Positions 16,334 to 24,081 of a stretch of DNA of 34,652 bases are shown here, piece after piece. The stretch is from assembly GCA_041687755.1 (NCBI GenBank), contig JBDNJM010000078.1, forward strand, positions 1 through 34,652, given 5' to 3'. The DNA is from JBDNJM01 sp041687755 (lineage in GTDB: Bacteria; Planctomycetota; UBA1135; GCA-002686595). The notes beneath the pieces were generated by a model, which saw nothing but the letters and a program-made list of their open reading frames with translations, made no database searches and was not told the DNA's origin. Numbering within the stretch: position 1 is the first letter of the stretch; every line of letters begins with the position of its first letter. The position numbers and the translations under genes are program-made.

Positions 16334-18225
16334 GCACCAAAACAACAACACGACCTGCCCTACTCCCCATGCTCGCGGCGGCGCTGCTCGTCGGCCTCGT
16401 GGGCTTTGGCCTTGGGCGCTGTGGCGGTGCCCCGGCGTCCGACCACGAGCACGCCGCGACGGCTGCAGCCGCGGAAATCTGGACCTGCCCGATGCACCCG
16501 TCGGTGCGGCTGCCGGAGTTTGGGCTGTGCCCGATCTGCAGCATGGATCTGGTGCCGGCGACCGCGGGCGGGCCGCTCGAGCGCGGCGTCGAGCTGAGCG
16601 CGGTCCAGGTGGAGCTCGCCGGCGTGCGCACGGCGCTCGTCGAGCGCCGAACTGTTCTGCGCCAGGTGCGGCTGTCGGGGATGGTGCAGCTCGACGAAAC
16701 GGCGCGGCAGGTGATCTCGGCCTCGGTCAACGGGCGGCTCGAGCGGCTGTTCGCGGACTTCGTGGGCATGCCGGTGAGCCGTGGGGATCACCTGGTCGAG
16801 ATCTTCTCGCCGGGGCTGCTGTCGGCCCAGGCGGAGCTGATCGGCGCGGCGAAGCGCCTGGACAAGGCGCGCGAGACGTCGAGTTTCCTGGCCGAGAGCG
16901 ACCTGCGCGCCTACGACTCGGCGCGCACGAAGCTGACCCTGTGGGGCCTCTCGATTGCCCAGGTGGACGAGATCGTGGCGCGCGGGACGGCCGCTGACCG
17001 CATGGTGCTCGAGTCGCCGGTGTCGGGCGTGATCCTGGCCAAGCACAAGGTCGAGGGCGAGTACGTGGGGCCGGGCGCGGAGATCTACGAGCTGAGCGAC
17101 CTGTCGCGGCTGTGGATTGAGCTTGAGGCGTTCGAGCGCGACCTCGCGTGGCTGCGCTACGGGCAGGAGGTCGAGATCGAGGTGCCGGCCGTGCCGGGCG
17201 AGCGGATCGCTGGGCGGCTGACGTTCATCGACCCGATTCTGGACGTCCACCGGCGCACCGCGCGGGTGCGCGTCGCGGTTCAGAACCCCGAGGGCCGGCT
17301 GAAGCCCGGGATGTTCGCGATCGGGCGCGTGGCAGTCTTGCTCGGCGCAAACGGGCCGATCGTCGACGAGGAGATCGCCGGGCAGTGGATCTGCCCCATG
17401 CACCCCGAGGTCGTGGGCGTGGATGGCGACGACTGCCGGCTGTGCGGGATGGCCTTGGTCTCGGCGGAGCGGCTCGGGCTCGCCGGCGGTGCTGACGGCG
17501 AGCCGGCGCTGGTCGTGCCGGATAGCGCGCTGCTGGGACTGGGCGATCGAGTCGTTGTCTACACGGCCGAAGAAGTCGAGGGCGGCTTCGTGTACACGCC
17601 GCGCGAGGTGCTGTTGGGCGCGCGCGCGGAGGGCTTTGCCCTGGTGAAGGCGGGGCTCGAGGAGGGCGATCGCGTCGTGGTCGATGGAGCCTTCCGGGTG
17701 GACGCAAGCGCGGAGATCACGGGCGCCGAGAGCTGGATCGAGATCGCCGGGGAGGCCACGGAGCCAGCCGGCGAGGTGGATCCGCGCTTCGGCGATTCGC
17801 TGGTCGTGTTCTTTGAGGGGTACCTGTCCGCACAGGAAGCGCTCGCGGGCGACGACCCTGCGCGGGTGGCGGCGCTCGCGCCGCTGCTCGACGCCGGCGC
17901 ACAGTCGATCGACTGGTCGGCGGCGCCGGCGGGGCTGGGCTCGGGGCCGGCGGAGCTCAAGGCCCTGGTCGCGGAGTTCAATGGCGCGGGCGTGGACGTG
18001 GATGCCCAGCGGACCGCCTTCGAGCCGCTCTCGATGTTCGTGATCTCGGCGCTGGAGGCGGCGGGAGCGCCCGCGGACCTGACCCTCGAGCGCGTCCACT
18101 GCCCGATGGCCTTCGACTTCGAGGGCGCGGACTGGGTGCAGCGGCCCGGCGCGGTCAACAACCCTTACTTCGGCGCCGAGATGCTCACATGCGGAACGGC
18201 GACGGGGATCTTCGGGAGCCGTTGA
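16330..18225 (+). CDS. cusB: RND periplasmic adaptor, CusB-like, with two heavy-metal-binding domains and a C-terminal DUF3347 domain
   Basis: The 631-residue adaptor starts at the GTG overlapping the cusC stop; the frame is open further upstream but that part is shadow sequence inside cusC. An N-terminal anchor (about 11-30) precedes a first heavy-metal-binding domain with WTCPMHPSV and CPICSMDL (Cys53, Cys67, Cys70 plus Met residues). The membrane-fusion core follows (barrel-sandwich, alpha-hairpin, beta-barrel). A second such domain with WICPMHPEV and CRLCGMALV (from Cys355) is inserted late in the core. The tail from about 490 resembles DUF3347 and ends in CPMAF...NPYFGAEMLTCG. The CPMHP and Met-rich motifs indicate Cu/Ag handling and delivery to the RND pump. 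It overlaps the cusA start by one base (TGATG). Confidence 0.88.
   Translation: MSTKTTTRPALLPMLAAALLVGLVGFGLGRCGGAPASDHEHAATAAAAEIWTCPMHPSVRLPEFGLCPICSMDLVPATAGGPLERGVELSAVQVELAGVRTALVERRTVLRQVRLSGMVQLDETARQVISASVNGRLERLFADFVGMPVSRGDHLVEIFSPGLLSAQAELIGAAKRLDKARETSSFLAESDLRAYDSARTKLTLWGLSIAQVDEIVARGTAADRMVLESPVSGVILAKHKVEGEYVGPGAEIYELSDLSRLWIELEAFERDLAWLRYGQEVEIEVPAVPGERIAGRLTFIDPILDVHRRTARVRVAVQNPEGRLKPGMFAIGRVAVLLGANGPIVDEEIAGQWICPMHPEVVGVDGDDCRLCGMALVSAERLGLAGGADGEPALVVPDSALLGLGDRVVVYTAEEVEGGFVYTPREVLLGARAEGFALVKAGLEEGDRVVVDGAFRVDASAEITGAESWIEIAGEATEPAGEVDPRFGDSLVVFFEGYLSAQEALAGDDPARVAALAPLLDAGAQSIDWSAAPAGLGSGPAELKALVAEFNGAGVDVDAQRTAFEPLSMFVISALEAAGAPADLTLERVHCPMAFDFEGADWVQRPGAVNNPYFGAEMLTCGTATGIFGSR
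18215..18218 (+). promoter_or_regulatory. Ribosome-binding site that decides the cusA start
   Basis: GGAG (inside GGGAG, 18214-18218) lies 6 bases before the ATG at 18225, which itself overlaps the cusB stop as TGATG. This favours 18225 over the in-frame ATG at 18189. Confidence 0.6.
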
Positions 18226-21200
18226 TGGACTCCAACGAGACGCGCCGGGCGGGAGTCACCGAGCGGGTGCTCGGGTTCTTCATTGAGAACCCGGTCATCG
18301 CTGTCGTGCTGCTTGTGCTGTCGGTGCTCGGGGGCTTAAGGGCCTCGCCGTTCGATCTCGCTGGGTCCCTGGTGCCGCGCGATCCCGTCCCGGTGGACGC
18401 GATTCCCGACACGGGCGAGAACCAGCAGATCGTGTTCACGGAGTGGTCCGGGCGCTCGCCGGCGGACGTCGAAGATCAGATCACGTATCCACTGAGCTCG
18501 GCGCTGCTCGGCGTGCCCGGGGTGGTGAGCCTGCGCGCGACGTCGATGTTCGGGTTCAGCTCGATCGCGGTCGTGTTCGCGGAGGACGCGGAGTTCTATT
18601 GGACGCGCTCGCGGCTGCTGGAGAAGCTTGCCAGCCTCGGAGAAGGTTCGCTGCCCGAGGGCGTGCGGCCCGTGCTGGGTCCCGACGCGACGGCGCTGGG
18701 GCAGGTGTTTTGGTACACGCTCGAGGGCGTGGATGCAGAGGGCGGAGCCACGGAGGCGTTCGGCCTCGCGGAGCTGCGCAGCCTGCAGGACTGGACGGTG
18801 CGGCCGGCGCTACAGGGCGTCGAGGGCGTCGCGGAGGTGGCGTCGATCGGGGGCCACGTGGCGGAGTATCAGATCGATGTGGATCCGGCGGCGATGTTGG
18901 CCATGGGCGTGACGCTCGAGGATCTGCACCGTGCGGTGAGGGGTTCGAACCTCGACGTGGGAGCGCGCACGCTGGAGTTCAACCGGGTCGAGCACGTTGT
19001 GCGGGGCCTGGGTTTGCTGGAGGACGTGGCCGACCTCGAGCGCGTCGTCGTGACGAGCCGCGCGGGCGACTCGGGTCCGGTCGCCGTGACGGTGGGGGAC
19101 GTGGCGACGGTGCGGCGCGGCCCCGGTGCGCGGCGTGGCGCGCTGGATCGGGGGGGGCGCGAGGTGGTTGGCGGGGTCGTGGTGGCGCGCTACGGCGCAA
19201 ACCCGGTGGAGGTGCTGGAGCGCGTGCGTGAGCGCGTCGCGGAGCTCGCGCCGGCGCTGCCCTCCGTGGACCTGGAGGATGGGACGCGGGCGCGGGTGCA
19301 GGTGCGTCCGTTCTACGACCGCGGCGGGCTGATCGCGGAGACGCTCGGAACCCTGCGGCACGCGCTGCTGCTGCAGCTGCTCGCGACGGTGCTGGTCGTC
19401 GTCTCGGCGGTAGGGAGCCTGCGTGCGGCCGGGCTGATCGTTGGGTTGCTGCCGGTGGCGGTGCTGCTGACGTTCGTGGCGATGAAAGGTTTCGGCGTCG
19501 ATGCGAACGTGGTTGCCCTCGCGGGCATCGCCATCGCGGTGGGGACGCTGGTGGACATGGGCATCGTGCTGGTCGAGAACGCCTGGACGCGCATCGAGCC
19601 GGGGCAGAGCCGCGCGGAGCGGCTCACCGCGATCCGGCGCGGCACGGCGGAGGTCGGCGGGGCAGTGGCGACGGCTGTCGCGACGACCGTGGTCGGGTTC
19701 CTGCCGGTGTTCGCGCTGCAGGGCGCCGAGGGCAAGCTGTTCGGCCCGCTCGCGGCAACCAAGACCTTCGCGTTGATTGCGTGCGTCGCCGTGACGCTGC
19801 TGATCCTCCCTGCGTTCCTCGGCCTGCTGTTCCGGCCGAACGCGCAGCTCGACGCGGGCCCGGGCTCGCGGCTCGAGCGGCTGTGGCGCTTTCCGCGGGC
19901 GGTGACCGCGCTGCTCGTGTTCCTGTTGCTGACGCAGGCTTGGGCGCCGCTCGGGCCGGAGGCGGGATTCCGGAACCTGGGGCTGTGCGCCGTGTTGGTC
20001 GGCGGCCTGCTGCTGGGGTTCTGGCTGCTGCTGCGCGGCTACGAGCCGCTGCTGCGGCGCTGCCTGGCCTGGCCCAGGCTGTTCCTTGCCCTGCCGGCGA
20101 CCGTGGTTGCCCTGGGGCTGTTGATCTGGCTCGGAGCTGGGCGCGTGCTCGAGCCGCTGCGGCTCGAGCGAACCGGGCTGGGCCAGGCCCTCGCCCGGTC
20201 GTTCCCCGGCCTCGGTCGTGAGTTCATGCCGCGCCTCGAGGAGGGCTCGTTCCTCTTGATGCCGGTGACCCTGCCGCACGCCTCGATCACGGAGGCGTTC
20301 GACCTGCTGCAGCTCCAGGATCGCCGCATCGCCGCGATTCCTGAGGTCCAAGACGTCGTGGGCAAGATCGGTCGGGTCTCAAGCGCGCTGGATCCCGCGC
20401 CGATCTCGATGGTCGAGACGTTGATCACCTACCTGCCGGAGTACCGCTCGGACTTGGGCGGCCGACCGCTGCGGTTCGCCTACGACGAGCGCGTGGACGC
20501 CTTCGAGCGCGACCCTGAGGGCGAGCTCGTTCCAGATCGCGACGGCCGACCGTTCCGGCAGTGGCGGCCGGAGATTGAGAGCGAGGACGACCTCTGGCAG
20601 GAGATCGCGGCGGCGGGCGAGGTGCCGGGGATGACGACCGCGTCGAAGCTCCAGCCGATCGAGACGCGCCAGATCATGCTGCAGACCGGCCTGCGGGCGC
20701 CGTTCGGAGTCAAGGTCAGCGGCCCGGACCTGGCGAGCATCGACGCGGGGGCGCTGCAGATCGAGGCGGCGCTCAAGACCGTGCCGGAGATCCGACCGGC
20801 GACGGTGTTCGCGGATCGCACGAGCGCCAAGCCGTACCTGGAGTTGGAGCTCGATCGCGACGCGCTGGTGCGCTACGGGCTAGGTGTCGCGGCCGTGCAG
20901 CGCGCCATCCAGATGGCGATTGGCGGCGAGACGCTGACAACGACAATCGAGGGCCGCGAACGCTATCCAGTGCGCGTGCGCTACCCGCGCGAGCTGCGCG
21001 ACGATCTCGAGGGCGTGGCGAGCGTGCTCGTCGGCACGCCGGGCGGCGCGCAGGTTCCGCTGGGCGAGCTTGTGGAGCTGCGCAGCACCATCGGGCCCCA
21101 GGCGATCCGCTCGGAGGACACCTTCCCCGTGACCTACGTGCTGTTCGACGCAGCGCCCGGCTTCGCCGAGCTCGAGGTGGTCGAGGCGGCGCAGGCCGAG

Positions 21201-21875
21201 CTCGAACGGCTGCGTTCAACCGGCGAGCTCGAGCTCCCCGCGGGCGTCGGCTATCGCTTCGCGGGAACCTTCGAGAACCAGGTGCGTGCAGCGGCGACGC
21301 TGCGCGTGCTGCTGCCGGTCGCGTTGGCCGTGATCTTCCTGCTGCTCTACCTGCAGTTCCGCTCGAGCGTGGCCAGCCTGATCGTGTTCTCGGGCGTGTT
21401 CGTGGCCTGGGGCGGCGGATTCCTGCTTTTGTGGCTCTACGGGCAGCCCTGGTTCCTGGATCTGGACCTGTTTGGCCGCAGCCTGCGGGACGTGTTTCAA
21501 ATCGACACGATCCACCTCTCGGTCGCGGTCTGGGTCGGCTTCTTGGCGCTGTTCGGAATCGCCACCGACGACGGCGTCGTGATGACCACCTACCTGCAGC
21601 AGAGCTTTGCGAAGCGCCGCCCGACAAGCGAGTCGGAGCGCATCGAGGCCGTCGTGGCCGCAGCCGGGCGGCGCATCCGGCCCTGCCTGATGACCACGGC
21701 GACGACCGTGCTTGCGCTGCTGCCGGTGCTGAGCTCGACGGGCAAGGGCGCGAGCGTTCTGGTCCCGATGGCGATTCCCTCGGTGGGAGGCATGTTGGTC
21801 GTCCTGCTGACGGTGTTTACCGTCCCCGTCCTGTACCTGCTGGCAATGCCGCGGCCGGACGCGGTCCGGACTTAG
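18225..21875 (+). CDS. cusA: Heavy-metal RND efflux pump, CusA/SilA-like
   Basis: This 1216-residue inner-membrane proton/metal antiporter exports Cu(I)/Ag(I) through the CusC duct. Family marks: the N-terminal helix (FFIENPVIAVVLLVLSVLGG), IPDTGENQQIVFTEWSGRSPADVEDQITYPL, the TM4 acidic motif VDMGIVLVENAW, MPVTLPHASITEA, PISMVETLITYLP, and RQIMLQTGLRAPFGVKVSG. The Met in MPVTLP and in RQIMLQTG align with Met positions of CusA, arguing for monovalent ions rather than Zn/Co. It is about 170 residues longer than E. coli CusA. Extra hydrophobic sequence lies before the second half (TALLVFLLLTQAW ... GLCAVLVGGLLLGFWLLLRG), as well as an insertion near YDERVDAFERDPEGELVPD. It is the last gene of the efflux operon; a strong hairpin straddles its stop. 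Confidence 0.9.
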   Translation: MDSNETRRAGVTERVLGFFIENPVIAVVLLVLSVLGGLRASPFDLAGSLVPRDPVPVDAIPDTGENQQIVFTEWSGRSPADVEDQITYPLSSALLGVPGVVSLRATSMFGFSSIAVVFAEDAEFYWTRSRLLEKLASLGEGSLPEGVRPVLGPDATALGQVFWYTLEGVDAEGGATEAFGLAELRSLQDWTVRPALQGVEGVAEVASIGGHVAEYQIDVDPAAMLAMGVTLEDLHRAVRGSNLDVGARTLEFNRVEHVVRGLGLLEDVADLERVVVTSRAGDSGPVAVTVGDVATVRRGPGARRGALDRGGREVVGGVVVARYGANPVEVLERVRERVAELAPALPSVDLEDGTRARVQVRPFYDRGGLIAETLGTLRHALLLQLLATVLVVVSAVGSLRAAGLIVGLLPVAVLLTFVAMKGFGVDANVVALAGIAIAVGTLVDMGIVLVENAWTRIEPGQSRAERLTAIRRGTAEVGGAVATAVATTVVGFLPVFALQGAEGKLFGPLAATKTFALIACVAVTLLILPAFLGLLFRPNAQLDAGPGSRLERLWRFPRAVTALLVFLLLTQAWAPLGPEAGFRNLGLCAVLVGGLLLGFWLLLRGYEPLLRRCLAWPRLFLALPATVVALGLLIWLGAGRVLEPLRLERTGLGQALARSFPGLGREFMPRLEEGSFLLMPVTLPHASITEAFDLLQLQDRRIAAIPEVQDVVGKIGRVSSALDPAPISMVETLITYLPEYRSDLGGRPLRFAYDERVDAFERDPEGELVPDRDGRPFRQWRPEIESEDDLWQEIAAAGEVPGMTTASKLQPIETRQIMLQTGLRAPFGVKVSGPDLASIDAGALQIEAALKTVPEIRPATVFADRTSAKPYLELELDRDALVRYGLGVAAVQRAIQMAIGGETLTTTIEGRERYPVRVRYPRELRDDLEGVASVLVGTPGGAQVPLGELVELRSTIGPQAIRSEDTFPVTYVLFDAAPGFAELEVVEAAQAELERLRSTGELELPAGVGYRFAGTFENQVRAAATLRVLLPVALAVIFLLLYLQFRSSVASLIVFSGVFVAWGGGFLLLWLYGQPWFLDLDLFGRSLRDVFQIDTIHLSVAVWVGFLALFGIATDDGVVMTTYLQQSFAKRRPTSESERIEAVVAAAGRRIRPCLMTTATTVLALLPVLSSTGKGASVLVPMAIPSVGGMLVVLLTVFTVPVLYLLAMPRPDAVRT

Positions 21876-21887
21876 GTCCGGGGCCGC
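21861..21887 (+). terminator. Hairpin at the cusA stop, candidate terminator
   Basis: GCGG (21861-21864) and CCGGAC (21866-21871) pair with GTCCGG (21876-21881) and CCGC (21884-21887) around a TTAG loop containing the stop codon. This gives ten base pairs with a small internal loop. The T tail is weak (TTG). Confidence 0.45.
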
Positions 21888-21995
21888 TTGTCGAGCCGGA
21901 TGGGTCCACGCCTCGTGATATATTGCCCCCGGCAGGACCCCCCAGACTCTGCCCGCCACCCACCCCGGCGGCTTCCCCCGAGGCCGCTGCCCGAT

Positions 21996-22005
21996 CCCCC
22001 CCCCC
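21996..22005 (+). repeat. Poly(C)10 tract at the start of the ABC-operon leader
   Basis: Ten C end two bases before the ATG at 22008 of a 57-codon frame. Upstream, a lone AT-rich island TATATT (21919-21924) could be a -10 element, but no well-spaced -35 was found. Confidence 0.75.
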
Positions 22006-22007
22006 GA

Positions 22008-22181
22008 ATGTTCCAGCTCGACGTCTACGCACGGCGGATGCTCAACTGCATCCCGCCGGAGGCCCGCCCCGCGGGCGCACACGCCCGCACGACGACCTCA
22101 CCGGCCCGCCAGGCCGAAGCCGAGGTCCAGGCCGCCGGATGCGGCCTCACCGGGGATCGGAAAAGGGGGACGCAGCGATGA
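22008..22181 (+). CDS. Possible 57-residue leader ORF coupled to the ABC operon
   Basis: The frame starts MFQLDVYARRMLNC and is then Arg/Ala/Pro-rich, with a second Cys near residue 44. It ends at TGA 22179-22181, overlapping the ATG (22178) of the binding-protein gene. It has no recognised family, signal peptide or domain. Its DNA forms several strong hairpins, so it may be a regulatory leader peptide whose translation controls the downstream operon, or just an accidental frame in a structured 5' leader. The overlap with the next start is the main support. Confidence 0.3.
   Translation: MFQLDVYARRMLNCIPPEARPAGAHARTTTSPARQAEAEVQAAGCGLTGDRKRGTQR
22062..22147 (+). promoter_or_regulatory. Leader RNA with competing hairpins before the ABC operon
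   Basis: GCCCGC (22062-22067) can pair with GCGGGC (22071-22076). Alternatively GCGGGCG (22071-22077) can pair with CGCCCGC (22082-22088) over a CACA loop; the two share a strand and exclude each other. A third stem AGGCCGC (22129-22135) / GCGGCCT (22141-22147) has a CGGAT loop. The layout resembles an attenuator-like leader; no known riboswitch class was recognised. Confidence 0.35.
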
Positions 22182-23260
22182 TTCGCAAGGTGATGCTGGG
22201 AGCCCTGCTGTGGACGGCGCTGCTCACACTGCTGCACGTCCAGCTCAACATCGGCTGGGACGGGCTCAACACCAAGGTCAAGGTGATCATGGGGCTGGAG
22301 CGCGAGCAGATGCTCGTCGGCTTCCTGCCGGTGACATGACACCTCACCTGCCCGGTCACCAGTTGGGTGACCTCCCATTCCACCGACGGCACGGTGTTCG
22401 AGAGCCGCAAGTTCACCGACTGGCCCACGGTTAAAGAGGCCCTTATTGCCAAGGAGATCGGCGGCGCCTTCATCCTGGCGCCGATGGCGATGCAGCTCGC
22501 GCGTGACGGCGTGCCGATCAAGATCGTCTACCTCGGCCACCGAGACGGCACGGCGATCGTCGTCGCCAAGGACTCGAACATCCGGTCGTTCCAGGACCTC
22601 GCCGGCAAGCTGGTCGCCATCCCGAACCGCTACTCGAATCAAAACGTCCTGATGCACCGCATGATGCGGCAGTACGGGATGGCCGAGGACTCGATCGAGC
22701 TGCGCGAGCTGCCGCCGCCGGAGCATCCGGCGGCCCTGGGGTCGGGCAGCATCGACGCGTACATCGTCGGCGAACCCTTTGCTGCCAAGGCGGAGCTGGA
22801 CGGCACCGGCCGCGTGCTCTATCAGGCCAAGGACATCTGGCCGAACTTCATCTCGTGCGTGCTGGTCGTGCGCGAGGACCTGATCGAGGACGAGCGTGTG
22901 CTGATCCAGGAGCTCGTCTCGGGCATCGCCAGGTCGGGTAAGTGGCTCGACGAGGACATCGACCACCGCATGCAGGCCGCCGACGTTGCTGGCCAGCGTT
23001 ACTACTTCCAGCCCCCCGAGTTGCTCAAGTACGTGCTCTCGAAGCCGCCCGACCGCGTCAAGTACACCGAACTCGCGCCGATGCGCGAAGACTTCGACGA
23101 GATTATGCAGCTCGCCTACGAGATCGGCGTGCTCGACGGTCAGATCGCGTTTGAGGACTACGTCGACCCAAGCTTCGTGCCCGACTTGGACCTCCGGAGC
23201 TGGGAGTTCGACGAGCTGCCCGAGCTGGACATCGTGCGCGCGGAGGCGCTGGGCCAATGA
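22178..23260 (+). CDS. NrtA/SsuA/CmpA-like ABC substrate-binding protein, candidate selenoprotein (in-frame TGA at codon 54)
   Basis: Reading through the TGA at 22337-22339 gives a 360-residue periplasmic-binding-protein-like product in one unbroken frame. An N-terminal hydrophobic signal/anchor (MLGALLWTALLTLLHVQL) is followed by VGFLPVT-U-HLTCPVTSW. From memory, relatives of this subfamily read GFLPVTCHLTCPVT, with Cys at this position, so the TGA codes for Sec or is a TGC-to-TGA mutation of a CxxxC motif. The rest is intact: FILAPMAMQLARDGVPIKIVYLGHRDGTAIVV, QDLAGKLVAIPNRYSNQ, IDAYIVGEPFAAKAEL. GGGGGA lies 7 bases before the ATG. A SECIS-like hairpin follows the TGA at suitable spacing. 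The stop overlaps the permease start (ATGA). The substrate is unknown; the family includes nitrate, bicarbonate, sulfonate and taurine transporters. Without recoding, only a 53-residue peptide would be made. Confidence 0.8.
22337..22372 (+). promoter_or_regulatory. TGA codon with SECIS-like hairpin
   Basis: TGA (22337-22339) is followed by a perfect 7-bp stem GGTCACC (22354-22360) / GGTGACC (22366-22372) with loop AGTTG (22361-22365). The loop begins 21 bases after the TGA, inside the 16-37 base range accepted for bacterial SECIS elements. It has G at the second loop position and a GU, as SelB-binding loops require. No bulged U was identified in the stem. Only genome-level evidence of selA, selB, selC and selD can confirm it. 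Confidence 0.6.
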
Positions 23261-24081
23261 TCCTCGCGCTGACACTTCTCGGCCTCGGCATCGCGGCTCT
23301 GTTCATCGGGCGGCAAGCCTCGGAGAACGTCCAGAACGTCGCTCTTCCGGGCGGCGTCACCTTGATCCTCGTGTCGGGCTGGCAAGCAGCCGTTGCGGCG
23401 ACGCCGGGAACGGCGTTTCCCAGCCCCGGGGAGGCCCTCGCCGCGCTGGTCGAATTGATCCGCCTCGGACGCCTCTGGGGCGACATCGCAGCCAGCCTTT
23501 TTCGCGTGACCTGGGGCTTCCTTCTGGCGGCGGGTGTGGGCATTCCGCTGGGCCTGGTCGTGGGCTGGTCCACGCGCACGTTCCGCGCGCTGAACCCGAT
23601 CGTCCAAGGCCTGCGCCCGGTCTCGCCGATCGCGTGGATCCCGATCGCCATCCTTTGGTTCGGAATCGGCGACGGCGCAGGGATCTTCTTGATCTTCCTG
23701 TCGTCCTTCTTCCCGATTACCGTCGGAACCATGGCGGCCGTGCGCAATATCAGCATGGTGCACCAGCGCTCGGCGCGAAACTTCGGCTTGCGCGGCTTCG
23801 ACCTGTTTCGCCGCGTGGTGCTGCCCGCCGCGCTGCCCCAGATCATCACCTCGCTGCGCATCGCCCTCGGCGTCGCCTGGCTCGTGATCGTCGCGGCGGA
23901 AATGGTCGGTATGGACTCCGGTCTGGGCTACCTGATCAACGACGCCCGCAATGCCGGCAGCCGCTACGACCTCGTCGTCGCGACCATGATCGTGATCGGA
24001 GTGATCGGGATCATCTTGGACCTCTTGGTCCGCAAGCTGGAGAACTTCGACGAGGTCCGCTGGGGCTACGAAAACCGATGA
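23257..24081 (+). CDS. ABC transporter permease, NrtB/SsuC/TauC-like
   Basis: This 274-residue integral membrane protein has about six to seven hydrophobic segments. The cytoplasmic coupling (EAA) loop is visible as SARNFGLRGFDLFRRVVLPAALPQII, along with typical family runs LRPVSPIAWIPIAILWFGIGDGAGIFLIFLSSFFPI and LGVAWLVIVAAEMVGMDSGLGYLI. It forms the channel that receives substrate from the upstream binding protein. GGAGG (23242-23246) lies 10 bases before the ATG, which overlaps the binding-protein stop. Its own stop overlaps the ATPase start (ATGA). This unbroken chain of ATGA overlaps argues that the upstream gene is functional despite its internal TGA. Confidence 0.9.
   Translation: MILALTLLGLGIAALFIGRQASENVQNVALPGGVTLILVSGWQAAVAATPGTAFPSPGEALAALVELIRLGRLWGDIAASLFRVTWGFLLAAGVGIPLGLVVGWSTRTFRALNPIVQGLRPVSPIAWIPIAILWFGIGDGAGIFLIFLSSFFPITVGTMAAVRNISMVHQRSARNFGLRGFDLFRRVVLPAALPQIITSLRIALGVAWLVIVAAEMVGMDSGLGYLINDARNAGSRYDLVVATMIVIGVIGIILDLLVRKLENFDEVRWGYENR

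Noticed and set aside
18938..18954. GGTTCGAACC, similar to a tRNA T-arm
   Set aside because: It lies inside conserved cusA coding sequence, and no acceptor or anticodon stems surround it.
16360..20351. Long minus-strand open frames over cusB and cusA
   Set aside because: The translations are Arg/His/Gln/Pro-rich and motif-free, while the plus strand encodes unmistakable efflux proteins.
22337..22339. Simple nonsense mutation killing the ABC binding protein
   Set aside because: It was not excluded, but it was ranked lower. The rest of the frame and both coupled partner genes are intact, the codon sits at an expected Cys, and a correctly spaced SECIS-like hairpin follows.
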